The notes under the pieces were generated by a model. That model ran no database searches, had not been told where the DNA came from, and saw nothing but the letters and a program-made list of their open reading frames with translations. DNA of 12,090 bases from Mollicutes bacterium (GTDB lineage: Bacteria; Bacillota_I; Bacilli_A; RF39; UBA660): assembly GCA_012841465.1 (NCBI GenBank), contig DUUS01000037.1, positions 1 to 12,090 on the forward strand, written 5' to 3'. The position numbers and the translations under genes are program-made. Positions 7,141-12,090 of the stretch are shown in pieces (position 1 is the stretch's first letter; each line of letters starts with the position of its first letter).

Positions 7141-7932
7141 ATGGATATATTTATTAATGAAGGTATAAACCAAGGTATTGTTAATTATATTAAATATATG
7201 AATAATGAAGAAATAGATAAAGTTCACTATTTTGAATTTTATGTGATTAAAACTTTAACTATTATTTATGGAGAAATAAATATTATTAATCCTTTTAAAT
7301 TAAAAAAAGAAGAAAGTTTTTATAAAAACTTAAGCTTATTCGGACTTAAGAAAAGAGAACTTAATTTATTTATAAATTATTTAGATGAATATAATAAATG
7401 GTTAAATAAACCTGATTCTTTAAAAAAGACAAAATTAATAACCCAAATTCAAACAATTATTATTAATATGATACTACTTAAAAGTAATTTTCATAAAATA
7501 TCAAATGAAGAAATACTTAAGTATGATGAGTTTTTAAAACCAGAAGAAGGAGATTTAAAAAAAGTATACGATTTAATAAGTTTAGATAGTGAGTTTACAA
7601 AATCATTTTGGGAAAGAAAAAAACATCACATTAGCCCAGGTATTACTTTAGAGAAAGTAGAGCCAGTATTACTGCCAGAAGATGAATATATAAAGTTTGG
7701 ATTTACAATGGAAGAATTAAAGAAACTACCAAACATGAAAATAAATGAAATAAATGATAAGATATTAAAGCAGAAGGCTGAAGAAGAAGCTGGTGGGAGA
7801 GCTAAGTTTGATCCAAGAAAATTAGTTTTAACAAGTGGAAGTGGTTTTGTTGATACTTTGGTACTGCTTAGTATAATAGTAACTGAGATAATGATAGGAT
7901 TCTTAATTACACTAGCAATTATGAGGAGGTAA
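7141..7932 (+). CDS. tail-anchored membrane protein, unknown function
   Basis: 263 residues, not recognised. The N-terminal 160 residues look all-helical, with repeated FxxYLDEYNKWL-like amphipathic stretches. A short charged linker with prolines (about 165-190, PGITLEKVEPVLLPEDEY) is followed by a helical stretch (EELKKLPNMKINEINDKIL). A C-terminal hydrophobic helix at about 236-259 ends in basic residues (MRR). Bulk cytoplasmic with a tail anchor is the likely topology. There is no Shine-Dalgarno before the ATG; an extended -10-like TGTTATTAT lies at 7117-7125. It is followed after only two bases by yutD, whose ribosome site GAGGAGG lies inside this gene's last codons, so the two are translationally linked. 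Confidence 0.75.
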   Translation: MDIFINEGINQGIVNYIKYMNNEEIDKVHYFEFYVIKTLTIIYGEINIINPFKLKKEESFYKNLSLFGLKKRELNLFINYLDEYNKWLNKPDSLKKTKLITQIQTIIINMILLKSNFHKISNEEILKYDEFLKPEEGDLKKVYDLISLDSEFTKSFWERKKHHISPGITLEKVEPVLLPEDEYIKFGFTMEELKKLPNMKINEINDKILKQKAEEEAGGRAKFDPRKLVLTSGSGFVDTLVLLSIIVTEIMIGFLITLAIMRR

Positions 7933-7934
7933 AA

Positions 7935-8216
7935 ATGAAAGGTATTAATTTAGAAGGACAAGATTATAAATTATTTGAAAATTACAAAGATGGTTTTGAT
8001 TTAGAGGAGTTAACCGAAAAAATGACTGATTATTTCTTGCCATATGACTATATAGTAGGAGATTGGTCATATGGTAAGCTTCGATTAAAAGGATTTTATA
8101 AAAAAGATAATAAAGATTGTAAAAAATTAAATGATTTTACTTATTATAAAGAATATATTGAAAATAATTGTGCATATGATTGTCGTTTTTTTGTTATCGA
8201 AAAACTTGTTGAATAA
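7935..8216 (+). CDS. yutD: YutD family protein
   Basis: 93 residues. The block YDYIVGDWSYGKLRLKGFY at about 37-55 and the end CAYDCRFFVIEKL are hallmarks of the YutD family (formerly DUF1027), cytoplasmic proteins of about 90-100 residues found across Bacilli and of unknown function. The N-terminal YKLFENYKDGFDLEEL also fits. The ATG has a strong GAGGAGG at 7922-7928, within the preceding gene, and a two-base gap, so it is the second gene of a short operon. In Bacillus subtilis yutD lies close to yunB, as here. Confidence 0.85.
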   Translation: MKGINLEGQDYKLFENYKDGFDLEELTEKMTDYFLPYDYIVGDWSYGKLRLKGFYKKDNKDCKKLNDFTYYKEYIENNCAYDCRFFVIEKLVE

Positions 8217-8263
8217 GATTTTTTTTTATGATATGCTTATTATAGAATAGCGAGGTAATAAAA

Positions 8264-8557
8264 ATGGACAAGGTACAAATTGAAACTCCAAACGGTGAAG
8301 TAGTAGAAGCAGAATTAATTAGTTGCTTTGAGCTTATTAATACTGGTAAAAAGTACGTGTTTTATACTAGAAATGAAATGGTAGAAAATAATCTAATTAA
8401 AATGTATGTCGCTGAAGTAAAAGGAAATGAAGAAAATATTTCTATTGGAGATAAAATGACAGATCAAGAATGGACAGAAATTAAAAATGTTATGAAGTCT
8501 ATTTTGACTGGAAATACAAATCCAAATATTAAATATATTGGATTAGGAGGTTTATAA
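8264..8557 (+). CDS. DUF1292-like small protein
   Basis: 97 residues. The first half (ETPNGEVVEAELISCFELINTGKKYVFYTRNE followed by MYVAEVKG) resembles the beta-rich DUF1292 proteins of Firmicutes, which have an enG-E-v-x-x-e-v-l-x-F-e-x-x-x-k-x-Y-v-x-y pattern. The second half is a helix with acidic residues (MTDQEWTEIKNVMKSIL) and a glycine-rich end. The function is unknown in that family. A ribosome site, GCGAGG, lies 8-13 bases before the ATG. The gene is 47 bases after yutD and overlaps functionally with the next gene, whose ribosome site TTAGGAGG is in its last codons. The family call is tentative. Confidence 0.6.
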   Translation: MDKVQIETPNGEVVEAELISCFELINTGKKYVFYTRNEMVENNLIKMYVAEVKGNEENISIGDKMTDQEWTEIKNVMKSILTGNTNPNIKYIGLGGL

Positions 8558-8558
8558 A

Positions 8559-9227
8559 TTGAATAATCAAATTAAAGTAAAAGAAGCAAATGCAATCGCA
8601 CTAGATAATCCCAAAATGGTAGGTTTAAACACAGCTTGGAAAGAAGCGGTAAAAGCACAAGAAATGACAGCTCCAGTGGTTGCAGCTCCAGAGCAAAGTA
8701 TAGCAGCACCTCAAGCTGAAACGCCAGCTCAAATGCTAAATCAAGAGTTATCAGCAAGTGATGCTGCAACTCCAATTCCAGTAGCACCACAGCAAACACC
8801 AATGGCTCCGCCAGAGCCTGCACCAAAGGTAGAGGAAGTAAATCAAATAGAGATGAATCCTGCTCAAGCTCCAAAAGAGGAGACAAGAAAGCAAAGTCCT
8901 CTTCTTTTAGAGATTTTCAATGACTTTACAATAGCTCAAAAGCATTTAGATCAATTAGGTGAAAAAGTATTAAAACTTTATAATGAGATGCCTAATATGT
9001 CAATTAAACAAGAAGAAACAAAGAGTGTAGAAAACATTCAACCTAATATAGCTGCTCCTGAGCCAAATTTACAACCAGCACAACCAATTGAGCCACAGCA
9101 ACCAGCACAACCTCAAATGCAAAATCCAGTAAATCCGACAACTGATTTTAAAGTTGGGCCAAATATGCCGACTCAATCAGTAAATGTCTTTGATAATCCA
9201 GAAGGACCAGGTTTAAAAGCATCATAA
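8559..9227 (+). CDS. Pro/Ala/Gln-rich low-complexity protein
   Basis: 222 residues, not recognised. The start is TTG at 8559, with AGGAGG at 8546-8551 inside the preceding gene and only one base between the genes, so co-translation is likely. Residues about 35-110 and 150-205 are disordered-looking stretches dominated by Pro, Ala, Gln and Glu (for example APQAETPAQ, PAQPIEPQQPAQPQ). A single predicted amphipathic helical region lies between them at about 113-145 (LLLEIFNDFTIAQKHLDQLG). There is no signal peptide and no membrane helix, so it is probably cytoplasmic. The composition differs sharply from its neighbours, which are Lys/Asn/Ile-rich. It may be a scaffold or linker protein; homologues would need a profile search because of the low complexity. 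Confidence 0.7.
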   Translation: MNNQIKVKEANAIALDNPKMVGLNTAWKEAVKAQEMTAPVVAAPEQSIAAPQAETPAQMLNQELSASDAATPIPVAPQQTPMAPPEPAPKVEEVNQIEMNPAQAPKEETRKQSPLLLEIFNDFTIAQKHLDQLGEKVLKLYNEMPNMSIKQEETKSVENIQPNIAAPEPNLQPAQPIEPQQPAQPQMQNPVNPTTDFKVGPNMPTQSVNVFDNPEGPGLKAS

Positions 9228-9254
9228 GTCTAAGAATATTCTTAGACTTTTTTT
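9227..9254 (+). terminator. intrinsic terminator after the Pro/Ala/Gln-rich gene
   Basis: AGTCTAAGAAT/ATTCTTAGACT (9227-9248) is a perfect 22-base palindrome followed by a T-run to 9254. It starts on the last base of the TAA stop. Confidence 0.88.
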
Positions 9255-9267
9255 CATACTATTAAAT

Positions 9268-10149
9268 ATGAAAAGTTTAATTAATTATTACTATAATTTA
9301 TATCCTGAAAATATCCAAAAAATGTATGGTGGATATTATTTTGATGTAAATAATGTAAATTATCTTCTCACTGAGTTAAAAGTTCCTGCTAAACAAACTT
9401 TAGATATCTACCAGGAACTTATGAATAATAGACTTTCATACTTTTTAATAATTTCTAATAAGGATGGAAGTCCTGTAAGTATTTTTGAAGAAAAAGAATA
9501 TATTTTATATCACTTAAATTGTGACTATAAAGAAACATTAAAATTTGGAGAACAATTATATATTCCATATCCATCTGACTTAAACTGGGGAGCTTTATGG
9601 ACTGAAAGAATAAATTACTATGAAGTTCAAATTAATGAACTTGCTCAAGAAAAAAAACTGATCCTTGATTCAGTTAATTATTATATTGGTCTTGCTGAAA
9701 ATGCTATTTTTATTGCTAATAAGTTTTATGATGGAAGTGAGTCTTATATTCAGCACTACCGCATTGGTGTACCAGTAAAGTATGCAGATTATTTTAATCC
9801 AACTAATTTAGTAGGTGATGTCTATGTTAGAGATATTGCTGAATATATAAAATCATCATTTTTTAGTGAAAGAAGAGAAGATTCATTTTATATAGAATAT
9901 CTAAGTAGCTTTAACTATAGCCCGGTTACGGCTAATCTATTAATGGCAAGACTGCTTTATCCTTCATATTATTTTGATATATTTGATGAAATAATTTTAA
10001 ACGATAAACCAGAAAATCATTTACTACCTGTATTGAATATGTGCTATGAATTTGAAGAGTTACTAGCTAAAATTTATCTTTTTTTAGAACAAAAATACCA
10101 AATTGAACATATAAATTGGCTAAAAAAAAGAGCTATAGCTCTACGTTAA
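9268..10149 (+). CDS. yutH: YutH-like spore protein, degenerate kinase fold
   Basis: 293 residues. Segments fit the CotS/YutH group of spore-associated proteins related to aminoglycoside/choline kinases: an N-terminal lobe, NYYIGLAENAI at about 138-148, a QHYRIGVP stretch near 160, GDVYVRDIAEYIK near 188, and LLMARLLYPSYYFDIFDEI at about 223-241. The catalytic loop of active relatives (H-G-D-x-H) is replaced by H-Y-R and no clear DFD motif is present, so it is likely a pseudokinase, as YutH is thought to be. Slightly shorter than usual YutH (about 330). No Shine-Dalgarno before the ATG; TACTAT at 9257-9262 suggests a near-leaderless start. Its last 17 bases overlap the convergent nifU-like gene. 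Recognition is by remembered motifs. Confidence 0.68.
   Translation: MKSLINYYYNLYPENIQKMYGGYYFDVNNVNYLLTELKVPAKQTLDIYQELMNNRLSYFLIISNKDGSPVSIFEEKEYILYHLNCDYKETLKFGEQLYIPYPSDLNWGALWTERINYYEVQINELAQEKKLILDSVNYYIGLAENAIFIANKFYDGSESYIQHYRIGVPVKYADYFNPTNLVGDVYVRDIAEYIKSSFFSERREDSFYIEYLSSFNYSPVTANLLMARLLYPSYYFDIFDEIILNDKPENHLLPVLNMCYEFEELLAKIYLFLEQKYQIEHINWLKKRAIALR
10122..10142 (-). terminator. terminator of the NifU-like gene inside yutH
   Basis: On the minus strand AGAGCT/AGCTCT (10142-10129, a 14-base palindrome with an AT centre) is followed by a T-run (10129-10122). The hairpin contains the TAG stop of the NifU-like gene and lies wholly within the yutH-like coding sequence of the other strand. 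Confidence 0.6.
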
Positions 10150-10357
10150 TTAAATTCTCAACTTCAGGTATTTCAGCTTGAAGTGCTCTTAGTAAACCGT
10201 TTTGCAGGGTTTCGTTTTGATGTGGGCATGTTCCGCAAACGCCACTAAGTTTAATGTATACAACTTTGTCCTGATAATCGATAAACTCTAAATCACCGCC
10301 GTGACTGTTCATATAGGGTCTCATTTTATCAAGTACTTCAATAATTTTTTCTTTCAT
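10133..10357 (-). CDS. NifU C-terminal-domain Fe-S scaffold protein (YutI-like)
   Basis: 74 residues, a stand-alone NifU C-terminal domain. It holds a transient Fe-S cluster through the Cys41-Gly-Thr-Cys44-Pro motif (usually CGSCP) and delivers it to client proteins. The N-terminal RPYMNSHGGDLEFIDY block and the end ALQAEIPEVENL are typical. Length matches the small Nfu/YutI type (73-80). The frame reaches a TTG at 10369, but GGTGAT (10367-10362) is a ribosome site for the ATG at 10357, and a -10 TATAAT lies at 10379-10374, so 10357 is the likely start. The stop is TAG. It overlaps the convergent YutH-like gene by 17 bases and is divergent from the S1-domain gene. Confidence 0.92.
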   Translation of the reverse strand: MKEKIIEVLDKMRPYMNSHGGDLEFIDYQDKVVYIKLSGVCGTCPHQNETLQNGLLRALQAEIPEVENLINVEL

Positions 10358-10373
10358 TTTTATCACCAAACTA

Positions 10374-10402
10374 ATTATATCTAAATATTAATAATTAGTA
10401 AA
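10374..10402 (-). promoter_or_regulatory. promoter of the NifU-like gene
   Basis: On the minus strand, TTTACT (10402-10397), a 17-base spacer and TATAAT (10379-10374). The transcript would begin about ten bases before the ATG. Confidence 0.6.
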
Positions 10403-10410
10403 GGGATGTG

Positions 10411-10419
10411 TGGTATACT
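10411..10419 (+). promoter_or_regulatory. extended -10 promoter of the S1-domain gene
   Basis: TGG-TATACT (TG at 10411-10412, TATACT 10414-10419) is an extended -10 box without a clear -35. It lies downstream of the in-frame ATG at 10406, which rules that ATG out as start and favours 10436. Confidence 0.55.
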
Positions 10420-10435
10420 AATAAAGAGGTGCATT

Positions 10436-10777
10436 ATGTACAAGGTTGGAGATATTATTAAAGGAACAGTATCTGGAATAGAGGATTATGGTGTCTTTTT
10501 AAAGTTTGATCATGAGTATTCTGGCTTAATCCATATTTCAGAAATTGCATATAATTATGTATCTAATATAAATAAATATGTCAAATTAAATGAAGAGATT
10601 TATGCTTATGTAATTGATGTTGATACTCAAAATAAACATTTAAAGTTATCAATTAAAAACATTAATCATAACTTTGGCAATGACAAAGTAAAGGTAAAAG
10701 AATCAATTAGAGGCTTTCTGCCACTTCATGATGCACTACCTAAATGGGTTGATGAAAAGCTAAAAGAACTTGAATAA
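10436..10777 (+). CDS. S1-domain RNA-binding protein (YugI/CvfD-like)
   Basis: 113 residues. A single S1 OB-fold domain fills about 1-68: YKVGDIIKGTVSGIEDYGVFLKF, then the GLIHISEIA motif, then VKLNEEIYAYVIDVDTQNKHLKLSIKN. The short tail ends in GFLPLHDALPKWVDEKLKEL, a C-terminal segment shared with the general stress protein 13/CvfD group of Firmicutes. These bind RNA or ribosomes and modulate post-transcriptional control. The frame is open from an ATG at 10406, but the promoter -10 at 10414-10419 and AAAGAGG (10423-10429) fix the start at 10436. It is divergent from the NifU-like gene. A weak hairpin around its stop (10762-10800) may help termination. Confidence 0.87.
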   Translation: MYKVGDIIKGTVSGIEDYGVFLKFDHEYSGLIHISEIAYNYVSNINKYVKLNEEIYAYVIDVDTQNKHLKLSIKNINHNFGNDKVKVKESIRGFLPLHDALPKWVDEKLKELE

Positions 10778-10841
10778 TCGTAAAAAACATCAAGTTTTAT
10801 GTAAAATTAGTAGATTTTAGTGAATTATAAAGGAAAAAGTC

Positions 10842-10870
10842 TTGATAATAATAATAAAATGAGTTATACT
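10842..10870 (+). promoter_or_regulatory. promoter of the first tRNA operon
   Basis: TTGATA (10842-10847), a 17-base spacer and TATACT (10865-10870). Transcription would start near 10877, followed by a small leader hairpin CTTAG-ATTT-CTAAG before tRNA-Leu. Confidence 0.82.
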
Positions 10871-10904
10871 CAAATAGTCTTAGATTTCTAAGGCGATTGT
10901 GCCC

Positions 10905-10993
10905 GCCCGAGTGGCGGAACCGGTAGACGCACAGGACTTAAAATCCTGCGGGATTTAAACCCCGTGCCAGTTCAAGTCTGGCCTCGGGCACCA
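10905..10993 (+). tRNA. tRNA-Leu (UAA)
   Basis: Acceptor GCCCGAG pairs with CTCGGGC. The anticodon loop CTTAAAA carries TAA. It has a long class II variable arm, a TTCAAGT T-loop and an encoded CCA. First gene of the six-tRNA unit. Confidence 0.96.
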
Positions 10994-11003
10994 AATAAAA
11001 TTA

Positions 11004-11080
11004 GGGCGATTAGCTCAGCTGGCTAGAGCACCTGCCTTACAAGCAGGGGGTCGTAGGTTCAAGTCCTACATTGCCCACCA
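11004..11080 (+). tRNA. tRNA-Val (UAC)
   Basis: Acceptor GGGCGAT pairs with ATTGCCC. The anticodon stem CCTGC/GCAGG encloses CTTACAA with anticodon TAC. CCA is encoded. Confidence 0.96.
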
Positions 11081-11086
11081 TTTAAA

Positions 11087-11162
11087 GCCGACATAGCGTA
11101 ATTGGTAGCGCAACTGACTTGTAATCAGTAGGTTGGGAGTTCGAGTCTCTCTGTCGGCACCA
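11087..11162 (+). tRNA. tRNA-Thr (UGU)
   Basis: Acceptor GCCGACA pairs with TGTCGGC. The anticodon stem CTGA/TCAG encloses the TGT anticodon. CCA is encoded. Confidence 0.96.
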
Positions 11163-11169
11163 TGTAAGT

Positions 11170-11253
11170 GGAGAGGTAGCGAAGTGGTCAAACGCGGCAG
11201 ACTGTAAATCTGTTCCTTCGGGTTCCATAGTTCAAATCTATGTCTCTCCACCA
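11170..11253 (+). tRNA. tRNA-Tyr (GUA)
   Basis: Acceptor GGAGAGG pairs with TCTCTCC, with one G-T pair. The anticodon is GTA in CAGACTGTAAATCTG. Class II variable arm; CCA is encoded. Confidence 0.96.
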
Positions 11254-11259
11254 TTTCAA

Positions 11260-11334
11260 TGCCCCGTAGCCAAGTGGTAAGGCATCAGACTTTGACTCTG
11301 ACATCCGACGGTTCGAATCCTTCCGGGGCAACCA
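11260..11334 (+). tRNA. tRNA-Gln (UUG)
   Basis: Acceptor TGCCCCG pairs with CGGGGCA, giving the U1-A72 pair typical of bacterial tRNA-Gln. The anticodon is TTG in CAGACTTTGACTCTG. CCA is encoded. Confidence 0.95.
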
Positions 11335-11342
11335 ATATAACT

Positions 11343-11418
11343 GTTCTGTTAGCTCAGTAGGTAGAGCATTTGACTTTTAATCAAAGGGTCGCGCGTTCGA
11401 GTCGCGCACAGAACACCA
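11343..11418 (+). tRNA. tRNA-Lys (UUU)
   Basis: Acceptor GTTCTGT pairs with ACAGAAC. The loop CTTTTAA carries TTT. CCA is encoded. Last gene of the first unit. Confidence 0.96.
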
Positions 11419-11428
11419 ATTTGTTTAT

Positions 11429-11450
11429 AAAAGGGCACACGCTCTTTTTA
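11429..11450 (+). terminator. terminator between the two tRNA units
   Basis: AAAAGGGC (11429-11436) pairs with GCTCTTTT (11441-11448) around ACAC, with one G-T pair, ending in a T-run. It lies 11 bases after tRNA-Lys. Confidence 0.75.
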
Positions 11451-11472
11451 CATATATTTTGCATAAGATAGA

Positions 11473-11502
11473 TTGACTATAAATGAAAATATATGTTATA
11501 AT
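11473..11502 (+). promoter_or_regulatory. promoter of the second tRNA operon
   Basis: TTGACT (11473-11478), an 18-base spacer and TATAAT (11497-11502), with an extended -10 TG at 11494-11495. The predicted transcript begins near 11509 with the hairpin TGTCCT-GTAA-AGGACA (11508-11523), which has a GNRA-type loop. Confidence 0.88.
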
Positions 11503-11527
11503 TTAATTGTCCTGTAAAGGACAAAAC

Positions 11528-11618
11528 GGAGAAATACCCAAGTCTGGTTGAAGGGGCTGGTCTTGAAAACCAGAAGGTCGGCAACGGCGCAGGGGTTCGA
11601 ATCCCTTTTTCTCCGCCA
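11528..11618 (+). tRNA. tRNA-Ser (UGA)
   Basis: Class II tRNA of 91 bases. GGAGAAA pairs with TTTCTCC, the anticodon TGA sits in CTGGTCTTGAAAACCAG, and there is a long variable arm. Discriminator G and CCA are encoded. Confidence 0.96.
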
Positions 11619-11625
11619 TATATAT

Positions 11626-11702
11626 CGCGGGATGGAGCAGTCTGGTAGCTCGTTGGGCTCATAACCCAGAGGTCGTAGGTTCAAATCCTGCTCCCGCAAC
11701 CA
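11626..11702 (+). tRNA. initiator tRNA-fMet (CAU)
   Basis: Anticodon CAT. The C1-A72 mismatch at the acceptor end (CGCGGGA against TCCCGCA) and three G-C pairs in the anticodon stem (GGG/CCC) identify the initiator rather than an elongator. CCA is encoded. Confidence 0.95.
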
Positions 11703-11706
11703 AAGT

Positions 11707-11783
11707 GGTCCGTTAGTCTAGAGGCCTATGATGCCTGCCTGTCACGCAGGAGATCACGAGTTCAAATCTCGTACGGACCGCCA
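11707..11783 (+). tRNA. tRNA-Asp (GUC)
   Basis: Acceptor GGTCCGT pairs with ACGGACC. The anticodon is GTC in CCTGCCTGTCACGCAGG. Discriminator G and CCA are encoded. Confidence 0.96.
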
Positions 11784-11791
11784 TTTTATTT

Positions 11792-11867
11792 GGCTTCATA
11801 GCTCAGTCGGTAGAGCAATGGACTGAAAATCCATGTGTCACTGGTTCAATTCCAGTTGAAGCCACCA
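11792..11867 (+). tRNA. tRNA-Phe (GAA)
   Basis: Acceptor GGCTTCA pairs with TGAAGCC. The anticodon is GAA in TGGACTGAAAATCCA. CCA is encoded. Last gene of the second unit. Confidence 0.96.
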
Positions 11868-11876
11868 TTTAAAAAT

Positions 11877-11896
11877 AAACCTAAATTAGGTTTTTT
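11877..11896 (+). terminator. terminator of the second tRNA operon
   Basis: AAACCTA (11877-11883) pairs with TAGGTTT (11887-11893) around a three-base loop and runs into six T, ten bases after tRNA-Phe. Confidence 0.75.
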
Positions 11897-11911
11897 AATT
11901 GAAAACAAAAC

Positions 11912-11934
11912 AAAACCCTGAAATCAGGGTTTTT
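11912..11934. terminator. bidirectional terminator, tRNA operon / right-edge gene
   Basis: AAAACCCT and AGGGTTTT (11912-11919 and 11926-11933) pair around GAAATC, with T/A runs on both sides. It backs up the previous terminator. On the minus strand it directly follows, and overlaps, the stop codon of the gene entering from the right. Confidence 0.75.
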
Positions 11935-12090
11935 ATATAAATAAATTTTTCTTGTATTTTAAATCATATGGACAAATTAATAGACAAAAGGCATCATCTA
12001 GCATAAAAGACTTATTAAAATCATTAACATCTGATCTTTTAAAAGGATCTACTGTTGAGGCTACATTAAAACCTATCTTTTTTTCATGAG
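11933..12090 (-). CDS. 3' end of an unknown gene, cut by the window edge
   Basis: The minus strand is open from the window edge to a TAA at 11935-11933, about 51 codons. The peptide includes KIGFNVASTVDPFKR, SDVNDFNKSFMLDDAFC and LLICPYDLKYKKNLFI. It uses the same A/T-ending codons as its neighbours, and a bidirectional terminator sits exactly at its stop, both of which support a real gene. No family is recognised from this fragment. The start lies outside the window. Confidence 0.55.
   Translation of the reverse strand, partial: HEKKIGFNVASTVDPFKRSDVNDFNKSFMLDDAFCLLICPYDLKYKKNLFI

Noticed and set aside
8572..8886. 104-codon minus-strand Leu-rich frame
   Set aside because: It is a by-product of the CCA/GCT-rich repeats of the Pro/Ala/Gln-rich gene on the plus strand.
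1579..10777. Mycoplasma-type genetic code (TGA as Trp)
   Set aside because: Trp codons are TGG in conserved positions, and the frames are intact without in-frame TGA.
11066..11699. Minus-strand frames across the tRNA block
   Set aside because: They are antisense to tRNA genes; peptides of this kind are well-known spurious annotations from tRNA clusters.
1..12090. CRISPR array, insertion sequence, prophage or toxin-antitoxin pair
   Set aside because: No regularly spaced repeats, transposase, integrase or phage genes were seen. The tRNA block is a possible integration target, but no duplicated tRNA end is visible.

Overview
The window is AT-rich bacterial DNA with short intergenic gaps, mostly TAA stops, good AGGAGG-type ribosome sites at many genes and Bacillus-like promoters. 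The gene content points to a low-GC Firmicute of the class Bacilli. A YunB-like and a YutH-like sporulation protein, together with YutD and a YutI-like NifU protein, recall the yun/yut neighbourhood of Bacillus subtilis and suggest an endospore former or a recent descendant of one. The genus cannot be named from this sequence. UGA is not read as Trp: Trp codons are TGG and the frames close normally under the standard code.

Layout. Bases 1-540 hold no recognised gene. They are rich in inverted repeats, look like a structured RNA read on the plus strand, and end at an intrinsic terminator (479-503). A minus-strand exported protein of the SipW/TasA-like surface type follows (544-1170); it appears to start at a rare ATT codon. 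A 400-base intergenic region with repeats and an orphan terminator-like hairpin leads to a PMCA-type Ca2+ P-type ATPase (1579-4164). Convergent with it is a DUF2179/UPF0316 membrane protein (4170-4688, minus). Next come a membrane-anchored thioredoxin-fold-like protein without catalytic cysteines and a convergent single-cluster 4Fe-4S ferredoxin.

The central plus-strand run (5610-9227) encodes a tail-anchored acidic protein, YunB, a second tail-anchored unknown, YutD, a DUF1292-like protein and a Pro/Ala/Gln-rich protein. A YutH-like degenerate kinase (9268-10149) then converges on, and overlaps, a NifU-like Fe-S scaffold (minus). Divergent from the latter is an S1-domain RNA-binding protein (10436-10777).

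The right end is a block of ten tRNA genes in two transcription units: Leu-Val-Thr-Tyr-Gln-Lys and Ser-fMet-Asp-Phe. Each unit has its own clear promoter, and a terminator stands between them. After the final terminators, the 3' end of a minus-strand unknown gene runs off the window edge.

The most distinctive features are the orphan structured leader at the left edge, the unnamed tail-anchored proteins around YunB, convergent gene pairs whose terminators are built from coding sequence, and several genes with a -10 box directly upstream of the start codon and no ribosome site.
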